The notes below the pieces were generated by a model, which did not search any database, was not told the DNA's origin, and was given only the letters and a program-made list of their open reading frames with translations. Source: Gemmatimonadota bacterium (GTDB lineage: Bacteria; Gemmatimonadota; Gemmatimonadetes; Longimicrobiales; RSA9). Taken from it: a stretch of DNA of 34,698 nt. Of this stretch, positions 27,120 through 34,698 are shown piece by piece. A program made the translations under genes and the position numbers. Each line of letters begins with the position of its first letter. Positions within the stretch are counted from its first letter, which is position 1. The stretch is from NCBI GenBank assembly GCA_016207445.1, contig JACQPS010000220.1:1-34698 (forward strand), in the 5' to 3' direction.

Positions 27120-27713
27120 TCAGGGCAGCGGCGCCGTCGCCTGGAAGTCCTGCGCGGGCGGGGGCGCGAACTCGTAGAAATCCACGTACCGTTCCTGCTC
27201 CCGCTGCTTCTCCAGCCATTTCTCGAACCCCGAGTCCCTGAGGCCGTCCGAGCGGCTCTGCTTCTTGGCGGCGCGCACCGCCAGCCAGTTCGCGTACTCG
27301 TTCTGCGGGTGCCCCGCGTGCCCCCGGATCCAGCGCCAGTCCACCTGGTGGCGCCGCGTCGTTGCCACCAGCTCCTGCCACAGCTCCGTGTTCTCGACCG
27401 GGCCGCCCTTCCGCTTCCACCCCCGGCGGATCCACGCCGGCACCCACTCGCGCATCCCCTTGATCAGGTACTCGGAATCGGAGGTGAAGATGACGCGGCA
27501 CGGCGTCTTGAGCAGGCGCAGGCCTTCGCTCGCGCTCTGGAGCGCCATGCGGTTGTTGGTGGTGGCCGGCTCGCAGACACAGTAGTCGCGGCGCAGCCAG
27601 CGGCCGTCCTTCCAGTGCTCGATGAGTCCCGCCGCGCCGCCCGGCGAGTCGCGGTCGGTGAACTGCACGCCCAGGCACGATTCGTCGGCGTAGATCCAGA
27701 CGAGAGGGTTCAT
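27120..27713 (-). CDS. RNase H family protein with atypical active-site residues
   Basis: 'IYADESC', 'TTNNRMALQSASEGL', 'FTSDSEYLIKGMREW', 'VDWRWIRGHAGHPQNEYANWLA' plus ~50-aa C-terminal extension. Confidence 0.85.
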   Translation of the reverse strand: MNPLVWIYADESCLGVQFTDRDSPGGAAGLIEHWKDGRWLRRDYCVCEPATTNNRMALQSASEGLRLLKTPCRVIFTSDSEYLIKGMREWVPAWIRRGWKRKGGPVENTELWQELVATTRRHQVDWRWIRGHAGHPQNEYANWLAVRAAKKQSRSDGLRDSGFEKWLEKQREQERYVDFYEFAPPPAQDFQATAPLP

Positions 27714-27759
27714 GTCGGGCAAAGGTCGACGCGTGGGTCCAGAAGCGCAAGCCGCGATC

Positions 27760-27788
27760 TTGCAGCGTCTGTGCAGCCAACGTAAATT
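27760..27788 (+). promoter_or_regulatory. Candidate carA promoter
   Basis: TTGCAG-N17-TAAATT between divergent rnh-like and carA genes. Confidence 0.5.
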
Positions 27789-27823
27789 GGCATCGGACTT
27801 TCGACTACAGAATCGGAGGCAGG

Positions 27824-28939
27824 TTGGCCGAAGCCGGCTACGTTCTCCTGGAAGACGGTCGGCAGCTCGGGGGCGAGTGCATGGGCGCGCCCGGGCTGGC
27901 GCTGGGCGAAGTCGTCTTCAACACCTCAATGACCGGCTACCAGGAGGTCCTGACCGATCCGTCCTACGCGGGACAGATCGTGACCATGACCTACCCGCTC
28001 ATCGGCAACTACGGCGTGAACGATCGGGACCAGGAGTCTGCCAAGCCGCAGGTCGCCGGGCTACTGGTCCGGGAGCTGGCGCGGCGCCACAGCAACTGGC
28101 GGGCGCAGGAGTCGCTGGAGGCCTACCTCACGCGCCACGGCGTCGTTGGACTGACGGGACTCGACACGCGCACGCTCACGCGCCACATCCGCTCCGCGGG
28201 TGCGATGCGGGCGGCGATCGCACCGGCCGAGCTGGCGCGCGACCAGGTCCTTGCGAGGATCCTCGACCACCCGCGCATGGAGGGCCTGGACCTCACGGGC
28301 CAGGTCACGACGCCGGAAGTCTACGAGGTCGCCGCGGTCGGCCCCGAGCGCTTCCAAGTCCTGGCTTACGACTTCGGCGTGAAGCACCACTCGCTCGAGC
28401 TGCTCGCCGCCCGCGGCTGCCGGGTCACGACGCTGCCGGCGCGCACGCCGGCGCGGGCGGTTCTGGAACAGGAGCCGGACGGATTGTTCCTGTCCAACGG
28501 CCCGGGCGACCCGGAGGCGGTCGAGCACGCGCTCGAGACGATCCGGCTGGCGGCGGGGCAGGGGATTCCGGTCTTCGGCATCTGCCTGGGGCACCAGCTC
28601 GTGGCCCGCGCCTTCGGCGGCGGCACCTTCAAGCTGCTGTACGGGCACCGGGGCGGGAACCACCCGGTCCGGCGACTCGAGGACGGCGCGGTGGAGATCA
28701 CGTCACAGAACCACGGCTTTGCCGTGCGCGCGGGGGCGGGCACTTCCGTCGAGGGAGCGCCCAGCCTCGAGGTCACGCACCTGAACCTGAACGACGGCAC
28801 CATCGAGGGGCTCGCCCACCGCGAGCTGCCCGTCTTCAGCGTCCAGTATCACCCGGAGGCCGCACCCGGGCCTCACGATTCACGTTACCTCTTCGACCGT
28901 TTCGTGAGCGCGCTGAAAAAGGCCGGCGGAGAGTCTTGA
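27824..28939 (+). CDS. carA: Carbamoyl-phosphate synthase small subunit (TTG start)
   Basis: 'EVVFNTSMTGYQEVLTDPSYAGQIVTMTYPLIGNYGV', 'VFGICLGHQLVARAFGG', 'QYHPEAAPGPHDS'. Confidence 0.97.
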   Translation: MAEAGYVLLEDGRQLGGECMGAPGLALGEVVFNTSMTGYQEVLTDPSYAGQIVTMTYPLIGNYGVNDRDQESAKPQVAGLLVRELARRHSNWRAQESLEAYLTRHGVVGLTGLDTRTLTRHIRSAGAMRAAIAPAELARDQVLARILDHPRMEGLDLTGQVTTPEVYEVAAVGPERFQVLAYDFGVKHHSLELLAARGCRVTTLPARTPARAVLEQEPDGLFLSNGPGDPEAVEHALETIRLAAGQGIPVFGICLGHQLVARAFGGGTFKLLYGHRGGNHPVRRLEDGAVEITSQNHGFAVRAGAGTSVEGAPSLEVTHLNLNDGTIEGLAHRELPVFSVQYHPEAAPGPHDSRYLFDRFVSALKKAGGES

Positions 28940-28964
28940 CTTACCAGAACGCGCGGCGTAAGCT
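28936..28964 (+). promoter_or_regulatory. Candidate sppA promoter overlapping the carA stop codon
   Basis: TTGACT-N17-TAAGCT. Confidence 0.55.
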
Positions 28965-29013
28965 ATACCCCCGTCACTTATCGAGATAGACCGATACACG
29001 GCGGTGACTTCGC

Positions 29014-29916
29014 GTGTCCCGGCGTACCCTCCTCGTTGCGCTCGCGGTAGGCGCGGCTGCACTTATGACGTTGGCGGGCCTGATCTTGGCCGTCATCGTC
29101 TCCCTCGGCGATACCGACCGGTTCGCTTTCGGGGGTCGCGTCGCACTGCTCAAGGTCGAGGGTCTGATCGCGGACGACGAAGAGTTCCTGGAGCAGCTCC
29201 GGCGCTTCCGCCGCGATGCCTCCGTCAAAGGGTTCGTCCTCGCGATCAATTCGCCGGGTGGCGTCGTCGGGCCGTCTCAGAGCCTGTACCGGGAGGTCAG
29301 AAAGCTGCGCGAGGAGGACGACCGCCCGATCATCGCCTCGATCGGCGCCGTCGGTGCCTCGGGCGGTTACTATGTGGCGCTGGCCGCCGACTCGATCTTC
29401 GCGCTGCCGGGCTCGATCACCGGTTCCATCGGCGTGATCATGGAGTTCCCGGACGTGAGCGGTCTGCTCGGCAAAGTAGGGGTTGAGGTCGCGGTGGTTA
29501 AGAGCGCGGAGCACAAGGACATAGGCTCTCCGTTCCGCCACCTCTCGCCGGAGGACCGGCAGATCATCGGCGCGCTGGTCGAAGACGTCTACCAGCAGTT
29601 CGTCGAGGTGGTGGTGCAGGAGCGCCGCCTCCCACCCGCCGAGGTGCAGTCGATCGCTGACGGGCGGATCCTGTCGGGGCGGCAGGCGTTGCAGCACGGA
29701 CTGGTGGACCGCATCGGGAACGTGCAGGACGCCGTGGCGGCGGTGGGGCGGATGACCGGGCTGGGTGAAGACCCGCGCGTGGTGCGCCCGAAGGAAGAGG
29801 AGTTCACGCTGTTGGATCTGCTGCTGGGCCGCGGCGCGGCGGCGGTGCTGTCCCGGGTCGCGCAGCCGCTGGAGGAACACGCGGGCCCTCGGTTGAAGTT
29901 CGTCGTTCCTCACTGA
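29014..29916 (+). CDS. sppA: Signal peptide peptidase SppA (GTG start)
   Basis: N-terminal TM; 'FVLAINSPGGVVGPSQSLYREV', 'IGAVGASGGYYVALAADSIFALPGSITGSIGVIM'. Confidence 0.94.
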   Translation: MSRRTLLVALAVGAAALMTLAGLILAVIVSLGDTDRFAFGGRVALLKVEGLIADDEEFLEQLRRFRRDASVKGFVLAINSPGGVVGPSQSLYREVRKLREEDDRPIIASIGAVGASGGYYVALAADSIFALPGSITGSIGVIMEFPDVSGLLGKVGVEVAVVKSAEHKDIGSPFRHLSPEDRQIIGALVEDVYQQFVEVVVQERRLPPAEVQSIADGRILSGRQALQHGLVDRIGNVQDAVAAVGRMTGLGEDPRVVRPKEEEFTLLDLLLGRGAAAVLSRVAQPLEEHAGPRLKFVVPH

Positions 29917-29975
29917 GATCGCGGGAGCGCAGCTCCCAACAAACCAAACCCAGAGTTGCACTGGATGGAGGCGTC

Positions 29976-30275
29976 ATGACCAAAGCCGACCTCGTCGAGC
30001 AAGTGGCCAGCGCGATCGGCCCGGGGATCACGAAGAAGGACTGCGCTCTCGTAGTCGACGGACTTCTCAACGCGGTCAAGAACGCGCTTTCGGATCACCA
30101 CAACATCGAGATCCGCGGCTTCGGCACGTTCAAGGTGCGCAGGCGCAAGTCGCGCATGGCCCGGAATCCTCGCACCGGGGACGCGGTGGAAGTCCCCGCG
30201 CGCGCGGTTCCGATCTTCAAGCCATCCAAGGACCTGCGCGTCCAGGTCTCGGATCGCAAGAAGGTCAGGGTCTGA
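29976..30275 (+). CDS. HU/IHF-family DNA-binding protein
   Basis: 'MTKADLVEQVA', 'IEIRGFGTFKVRRRKSRMARNPRTGDAVEVPARAVPIFKPSKDLR'. Confidence 0.96.
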   Translation: MTKADLVEQVASAIGPGITKKDCALVVDGLLNAVKNALSDHHNIEIRGFGTFKVRRRKSRMARNPRTGDAVEVPARAVPIFKPSKDLRVQVSDRKKVRV

Positions 30276-30297
30276 GCCTCCGTCACAATCCGGGCAG

Positions 30298-30342
30298 GCG
30301 CCCCACCCCGATCCGTCGGGGCTCGGGGCGCTTTGCGTTTTC
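30298..30342 (+). terminator. Rho-independent terminator after the HU/IHF gene
   Basis: GCGCCCC..CCCCGA-tccg-TCGGGG..GGGGCGC followed by TTTGCGTTTTC. Confidence 0.8.
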
Positions 30343-30520
30343 TTAAACGTTGGTTCTACAGGAAATGGAGTGGGTCGATGTGGCTTCTGAGGACCGAGCC
30401 GAGGGTTCACTGCGGGCGCAGGCGCGGGCGCGGGCGTGGGCATGAGCCTTAACGTTTGTTCCGCCCGCAGCGTCTGAGTCGGTGGTGAGCGGATTGGCTA
30501 TTCCTGGGGCGGGCCGCCCG

Positions 30521-31054
30521 ATGCCCGAGGAGGACGCAGAGGTTCTGGCCCGCGCCCGCGCCGGTGACCCCGCCGCACTCGAGGTTCTGGTCGCGCGTCA
30601 CCTGAGCGACGTCTACGACGTGGCAGCGCGAGTGCTGGGCGACCGCGATCTGGCGCGGGACGCGGCGCAAGACGCCTTCGTCAACGCGCTGGGCGCACTG
30701 GACCGCTTCCGCGGCGACGCGAGCTTCCGGACCTGGCTGTTGCGGATCGCCGTGAACGCGGCCCGCTCGCTCGCCCGCCGCGAGGCGCGCCGGCGCGAGG
30801 TCTCGTTGCTTGCGGTGGATGGGCTGCCGGACGGCGGCCCGGACCCGGCAGCGCAGACGTCGCTGCGAGCCGAAGCGGGTCGGGTCGAGGCAGTGCTGGC
30901 TCGACTGCCGGAAAAGCAGCGCCTTGCAGTCACGCTGCGGGTGTACCAGGGATTGAGCTTTCGGGATGTCGGTGAGGCGATCGGGTGCTCGGAAGGCGCG
31001 GCACGCGTGAACTACCACCACGGGATCAAGCGGCTGAGGGAGCTGCTCCGATGA
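30521..31054 (+). CDS. ECF-family RNA polymerase sigma factor (start may be 30482)
   Basis: Sigma2 'DLARDAAQDAFVNALGALDRFRGDASFRTWLLRIAVNAA' and sigma4 'LPEKQRLAVTLRVYQGLSFRDVGEAIGCSEGAARVNYHHGIKRLR'. Confidence 0.94.
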   Translation: MPEEDAEVLARARAGDPAALEVLVARHLSDVYDVAARVLGDRDLARDAAQDAFVNALGALDRFRGDASFRTWLLRIAVNAARSLARREARRREVSLLAVDGLPDGGPDPAAQTSLRAEAGRVEAVLARLPEKQRLAVTLRVYQGLSFRDVGEAIGCSEGAARVNYHHGIKRLRELLR

Positions 31055-31515
31055 AGCGACCCTGCGACGAAATTCGTGACGTCCTGCCCACTGTCGTGTC
31101 GGGCCGGGCCGAACCCGCTACCGAGCAGGCGGTGCAGGCGCACCTGGCAGGCTGTGAGGCGTGCCGAGCCGAGGCCGAGCTGATCGCGCTGCTGCGCCGA
31201 CACCCTGTCGCGGTCCCCAACGGGCTCGAAGAGCAGGTGCTGCTCGCGGCCGCGGGGCCGCGCCAGCGGCGCGCTAGCCGCGGGTTCCTGCCGCAGCTCG
31301 TGGCGGTCGCGGCGGCCGTCGTGCTGACCGTGCTCGGCATTCGCCTCGTGCGCGTGGCGGAGCCCGAACCCTCGCCCGTGGCCGGGTTCATGGACACGCC
31401 CTTCCAGGCCTTCGGGCCGTGGGCGGGTTCCGGCGCCTTCACCCCCGGCAGTGTCGTTCTGGAGGAGTTGACGGAGGAGCAACTCGAGTTGCTTCTGGCG
31501 GAGATGGAATCATGA
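31051..31515 (+). CDS. Anti-sigma factor with zinc-finger motif and one TM
   Basis: 'VQAHLAGCEACRAEAEL' (H-x3-C-x2-C), TM 'LVAVAAAVVLTVLGIRLV'; ATGA overlap with the sigma gene. Confidence 0.85.
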   Translation: MKRPCDEIRDVLPTVVSGRAEPATEQAVQAHLAGCEACRAEAELIALLRRHPVAVPNGLEEQVLLAAAGPRQRRASRGFLPQLVAVAAAVVLTVLGIRLVRVAEPEPSPVAGFMDTPFQAFGPWAGSGAFTPGSVVLEELTEEQLELLLAEMES

Positions 31516-32042
31516 CGCGCAGCGCACCGGTGTTCTTGCTTGCCCTCGGTTTTCTGCTGCCGGCCCCCGTGCGGGCGCAGGATCCGGAGGCCCGACGCGC
31601 GCAGCTCGAGGCGGAGGTCTTCGAGCGTTTCCTGAATCGCACCGCCGAAGAGCTGCAGCTCGACGAGTCCGGCCGGGCGCGGCTGGAGAAGACGCTGCGC
31701 CAGGCGGGGCAGCGGCGCCGCGAGCTGGGCGGCCAGTGGCGCGACCTGCGCCAGCACCTGATCGAAGCCGTGCGCGACTCCTCTACCAGCGAGGCCGAGT
31801 TTGCCCGGCTACTCAACGAGCTGACCGCGCTGCGCGCGCGCGACTACGAGCTGTGGCGCGACGAGCAGAAAGCGCTCGCCGACGTGCTGAATCCGCGCCA
31901 GCGCGCACAGTTCGCCGTGCTGTTCCTGCGCTTCAACGAGCGACTTCAGGAGATGCGGTTTCGCCGCGCCGGGCCGGGAGACCGGCCTGTGGCGCCGTTC
32001 CGCCGCCCGGACGGCCTTCAGCGGCCGCCGCGGCGCCCGTGA
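31512..32042 (+). CDS. Periplasmic Spy/CpxP/CnrR-like helical protein
   Basis: Signal peptide; charged helical sequence '..ELQLDESGRARLEKTLRQAGQRRRELGGQWRDLRQHL..'; coupled to the anti-sigma gene. Confidence 0.6.
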   Translation: MTRSAPVFLLALGFLLPAPVRAQDPEARRAQLEAEVFERFLNRTAEELQLDESGRARLEKTLRQAGQRRRELGGQWRDLRQHLIEAVRDSSTSEAEFARLLNELTALRARDYELWRDEQKALADVLNPRQRAQFAVLFLRFNERLQEMRFRRAGPGDRPVAPFRRPDGLQRPPRRP

Positions 32043-32081
32043 CGAGAGGACCATTCGCAGCGAGGGCATGGCCAGACGAAT

Positions 32082-32168
32082 CTCACGCGGAGGCGCGGAG
32101 CTGAACGGCGAGAACACTCTTTGAATTTGTTCTCGATTTCCTCCGCGTTCTCCGCGTCTCTGTGTGAA
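32082..32168. repeat. Second copy of the GCGGAG-type inverted repeat element
   Basis: Left TCACGCGGAGGCGCGGAGCTGAACGGCGAGAACA; right arm reverse complement TCACACAGAGACGCGGAGAACGCGGAGGAAATCGAGAACA. Confidence 0.75.
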
Positions 32169-32241
32169 TAGAAGTGCCAGAGCCAACGCACGGCCCGCCA
32201 GCAGCTTGCTCCTCCCGAGTTCCGCTCCTACTTTGCGCCAC

Positions 32242-32487
32242 ATGCGGATCCGCCTTCTCCTCTTCGCGCTCTACCGTGACCTGGCCGGTGCGGGCGAGCT
32301 CGAACTCGAGCTGCCCGCGGGCGCGACCGCGGCCACGCTGGTCGACGCGGTTCGGCGCCGTGGCGGCGGGCTCGGCCGGCTGCCGGAGACGCCCGTCGTC
32401 GCCGTGAATCAGGAGTACGCGCCGCTCGAGACGCCGCTGCGGGAAGGCGACGAGGTCGCGCTGCTGCCGCCGGTCGCCGGAGGCTGA
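32242..32487 (+). CDS. moaD: Molybdopterin synthase sulfur-carrier subunit
   Basis: 81 aa, beta-grasp with 'LREGDEVALLPPVAGG' C-terminal GG. Confidence 0.93.
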   Translation: MRIRLLLFALYRDLAGAGELELELPAGATAATLVDAVRRRGGGLGRLPETPVVAVNQEYAPLETPLREGDEVALLPPVAGG

Positions 32488-32516
32488 TCACGCGGAGCCG
32501 CGGAGGCACGGAGAAC
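32488..32516. repeat. Half-copy of the GCGGAG-type repeat
   Basis: TCACGCGGAGCCGCGGAGGCACGGAGAAC immediately after the moaD stop. Confidence 0.65.
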
Positions 32517-32518
32517 CC

Positions 32519-32962
32519 ATGCACGTCTCGCTCACGCAGTCGCCCATCGACCCCTCCGCCGTGCTGGAGCTCGTGGGCAGTCCGGCCGATGGCGCGGTGC
32601 TGCTCTTCCTGGGCACCGTGCGCGAGCAGAACCAGGGGCAACCCGTGTCGGGGCTGCGCTACGAAGCCTACGAGAAGATGGCCGAGGACGTGCTGCGCGC
32701 GATCGTCGAGGAGGCCGCCGGAAAGCTGGGCACGCGGCGCATCGCGGTGGTGCACCGCACGGGAGAGCTCGCCATTGGCGACGTCAGCGTCGCCATCGCC
32801 GTCTCCAGCCCGCACCGCGCCGAGGCGTTCGACGCCTGCCGCTACCTCATCGAGGAGCTGAAGGTGCGCCTTCCCATCTGGAAGCACGAGCAGTACGTGG
32901 ACGGGGAGGCGAGATGGCTGGAAGGGAAGGCGCCACCCATGCCGCAATCCGCAGGTCCGTAG
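32519..32962 (+). CDS. moaE: Molybdopterin synthase catalytic subunit
   Basis: 'GAVLLFLGTVREQNQGQPVSGLRYEAYEKMAEDVL', 'HRTGELAIGDVSVAIAVSSPHRAEAFDACRYLIEELKVRLPIWKHE'. Confidence 0.95.
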   Translation: MHVSLTQSPIDPSAVLELVGSPADGAVLLFLGTVREQNQGQPVSGLRYEAYEKMAEDVLRAIVEEAAGKLGTRRIAVVHRTGELAIGDVSVAIAVSSPHRAEAFDACRYLIEELKVRLPIWKHEQYVDGEARWLEGKAPPMPQSAGP

Positions 32963-33033
32963 CCCCGATCCTCCTCACGCCGCCCCCTCACCGCAGACCC
33001 CTCGCCCTTGCCCCCGCGGATCGCCCGCCGTAA

Positions 33034-33055
33034 CATTCGCACGTGCGTGCGAATG
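33034..33055. promoter_or_regulatory. Candidate metalloregulator operator (9-4-9 inverted repeat)
   Basis: CATTCGCAC-GTGC-GTGCGAATG at the start of the ArsR-family gene. Confidence 0.6.
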
Positions 33056-33060
33056 AAACC

Positions 33061-33450
33061 GTGAGCGCGCGACCCGGGCTGGAGGTCTGCACCGCCCCCT
33101 GCTTCAACCAGGAGCTGGTGAGGCGGCTGCGCGCGCACCTGCCGGCGGAAGACGAGCTGGAGCGGGCGCGGGCAGTGTTCGCGGGTCTGGCCGATCCCTG
33201 GCGTCTGAGGATCGTGCGGGCGCTGGCGATGGCCGAGGAGCTGTGTGTGTGCGATGTGGCGCACGTGCTGGGTACGACCGTGTCCACGGCCTCGCATCAC
33301 CTGCGGCGGCTTCGGCGGCTGGGTCTGCTGCGCTACCGGAGTGACGGGAAGATGGTCTACTACTCGCTGCGCGACGGTCTGGCCGCGGAGCTCGTGCGGC
33401 AGGTCCTGGCCCTGGAGGGGAGGCGCGGGCATGCCCGGAGGGGAGCGTAG
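33061..33450 (+). CDS. ArsR/SmtB (CadC-like) metal-responsive repressor (start could be 33043)
   Basis: Metal-site-like 'ELCVCDVAHVLGTTVSTASHHLRRLRRLGLLRYRSDGKMVYYSL' and N-terminal 'CTAPC'. Confidence 0.9.
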   Translation: MSARPGLEVCTAPCFNQELVRRLRAHLPAEDELERARAVFAGLADPWRLRIVRALAMAEELCVCDVAHVLGTTVSTASHHLRRLRRLGLLRYRSDGKMVYYSLRDGLAAELVRQVLALEGRRGHARRGA

Positions 33451-33757
33451 GCTGCCTGCTCTCGCGTGCAGCCTCCACGGCCCGGCGGACGTGGCTCTTC
33501 GGCGCAGCTTGATTCGCGAGCTACGCCACGCTGCGGACCGAGTCGAGGAACTCGGGGACGGTTACGCGCTGCGGCTCTCGGGCGATGTCGCGTCGTGCCG
33601 GAAGGCCATGGAATTCATCCTATTCGAGCGGGGCTGCTGTCCGTTTCTGCGCTTCGAGCTGGAGTTCGAGCCCGGCGGTCCACTCTGGTTGCGGATCCGA
33701 GGCCCCGAGGGCGCGAAGGAGTTCATCGCGGCGGAAGCGAGGGCGGCCGAGCAGTGA
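33431..33757 (+). CDS. Small conserved-looking protein of the metal-resistance locus
   Basis: 108 aa; 'ILFERGCCPFLRFELEFEPGGPLWLRIRGPEGAKEFI'; overlaps the arsR-like gene and the permease gene. Confidence 0.65.
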   Translation: MPGGERRLPALACSLHGPADVALRRSLIRELRHAADRVEELGDGYALRLSGDVASCRKAMEFILFERGCCPFLRFELEFEPGGPLWLRIRGPEGAKEFIAAEARAAEQ

Positions 33758-34698
33758 GCGCCACGGGTTGGCTCCTCGAGGTCGTCAGCGGCGCGCGCGA
33801 GTTCGTCCATCTGCTGCTCGAGGTGGCCCCGTTCTTCTTGCTGGGGGCGCTCGCGGGCGCGGCCGTGCAGGTATTCGTACCCGAGCAGCGGGCGGCGCGT
33901 CTGCTCGGAGGCAGCAACCCCCGCGCTCTCTTCACCGCCGTGGCCGCGGGCGCGATGCTGCCCGGCTGCTCGTGTGCGACCATCCCGATGGCTGCCGGAT
34001 TGAGCAGCGCCGGCAGTCCGCGGCTGGGCACGGTCGCGGCGTTCATCTTGGTGTCGCCGCTCCTGAGCCCCGTCACGGTGGTGCTGACCTGGGGGATGAT
34101 CGGCTGGGAGATGACGGTCGCCCGGACGGCGGCCGCGTTGACCGGAAGCGTCGTGCTCGGCGTCGTCATCAACCGGTACGAGCGCTGGTTCCGGGTTGGG
34201 CTGTCTCGGCGCGTGAGCTCCGCGCCAGTCGCGGCGGGGCGAAACGGTCGCGACGTGTGCCGGCCGGAGCATGACTGCGCGTGCTCCGAGCCGAGGCCTC
34301 GCTTCTGGCCTGCATTGCGCTCCCTGCTGCGCCAGATCACGCCGTATTTCCTGCTCGGTCTCTTCATTGCCGCCGCGCTGTCGGCCATGCTCCCGGCGAA
34401 TGCGCTCCCGCAGGTGCTGGGCGGATCGGCGGGTGCGGCCGCCTACGCATTGGCCGCCCTGGTCGGCATTCCGTTGTATGTATGCGAGGGCGAGGAGGTG
34501 CCGATCACGTTCGCGCTGCTCGGCCGAGGCCTCGGGCCGGGCCCCTCGCTTACTTTCCTCCTGGGATCGGTAGGCACGTGCATCCCCACGATGCTCATGG
34601 CGCGCGACATCCTGGGCCAGCGCGCGACCGTATTCTATCTCGCCTACTGGTCCGTGTTCGCCATCGGGTCGGGTGTGCTGTTGCAGCTCCTGCTCGGC
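33754..34698 (+). CDS. DUF318/ArsP-like permease (metal or metalloid efflux), truncated by the window edge
   Basis: GTG start overlapping the previous stop; open to the window end; 'AGAMLPGCSCATIPMAAGL', 'VGIPLYVCEGEEVPITFALLGRGLGPGPSLTFLLGS', Cys/His loop 'VCRPEHDCACSE'. Confidence 0.85.
   Translation, partial: MSATGWLLEVVSGAREFVHLLLEVAPFFLLGALAGAAVQVFVPEQRAARLLGGSNPRALFTAVAAGAMLPGCSCATIPMAAGLSSAGSPRLGTVAAFILVSPLLSPVTVVLTWGMIGWEMTVARTAAALTGSVVLGVVINRYERWFRVGLSRRVSSAPVAAGRNGRDVCRPEHDCACSEPRPRFWPALRSLLRQITPYFLLGLFIAAALSAMLPANALPQVLGGSAGAAAYALAALVGIPLYVCEGEEVPITFALLGRGLGPGPSLTFLLGSVGTCIPTMLMARDILGQRATVFYLAYWSVFAIGSGVLLQLLLG

Overview
GC-rich bacterial chromosomal window, gene-dense; taxon not determinable here (Gemmatimonadota-like by feel, inference only). 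It falls into three parts. (A) About 136-15994, almost entirely minus strand: a long co-oriented locus of secreted and outer-membrane redox proteins. It contains a lipoprotein multiheme cytochrome (8 CXXCH + 1 CX4CH), a TonB-type protein, a NtrB/NtrC-like two-component pair (RR with GAFTGA), two single-heme proteins with beta-barrel-like C-terminal regions, each adjacent to a small cupredoxin-like protein, a tandem double-cupredoxin lipoprotein, a diheme cytochrome, a CX3CH lipoprotein, a Yip1-like membrane protein and an output-less PilJ-N/HAMP sensor. This is the best candidate for an under-described system: a putative copper/heme trans-outer-membrane electron conduit under sigma54-type control. 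(B) About 16066-30275, mainly plus strand housekeeping: comF, gap, zinc-ribbon protein, hydrolase, pgk, tpiA, secG, pdhA/B/C, lipB, RNase H (minus), carA, sppA, HU/IHF. (C) About 30482-34698: ECF sigma/anti-sigma/periplasmic Spy-like trio, moaD/moaE, and a CadC/ArsR-like regulator with a metal-efflux-type permease running off the right edge (absent from the ORF track). Intergenic structure includes a ~127-bp inverted-repeat element between converging stop codons, further copies of the same GCGGAG-type repeat, several strong terminators, and a hairpin-rich noncoding stretch after lipB. No tRNA, rRNA, CRISPR or transposase was recognised.
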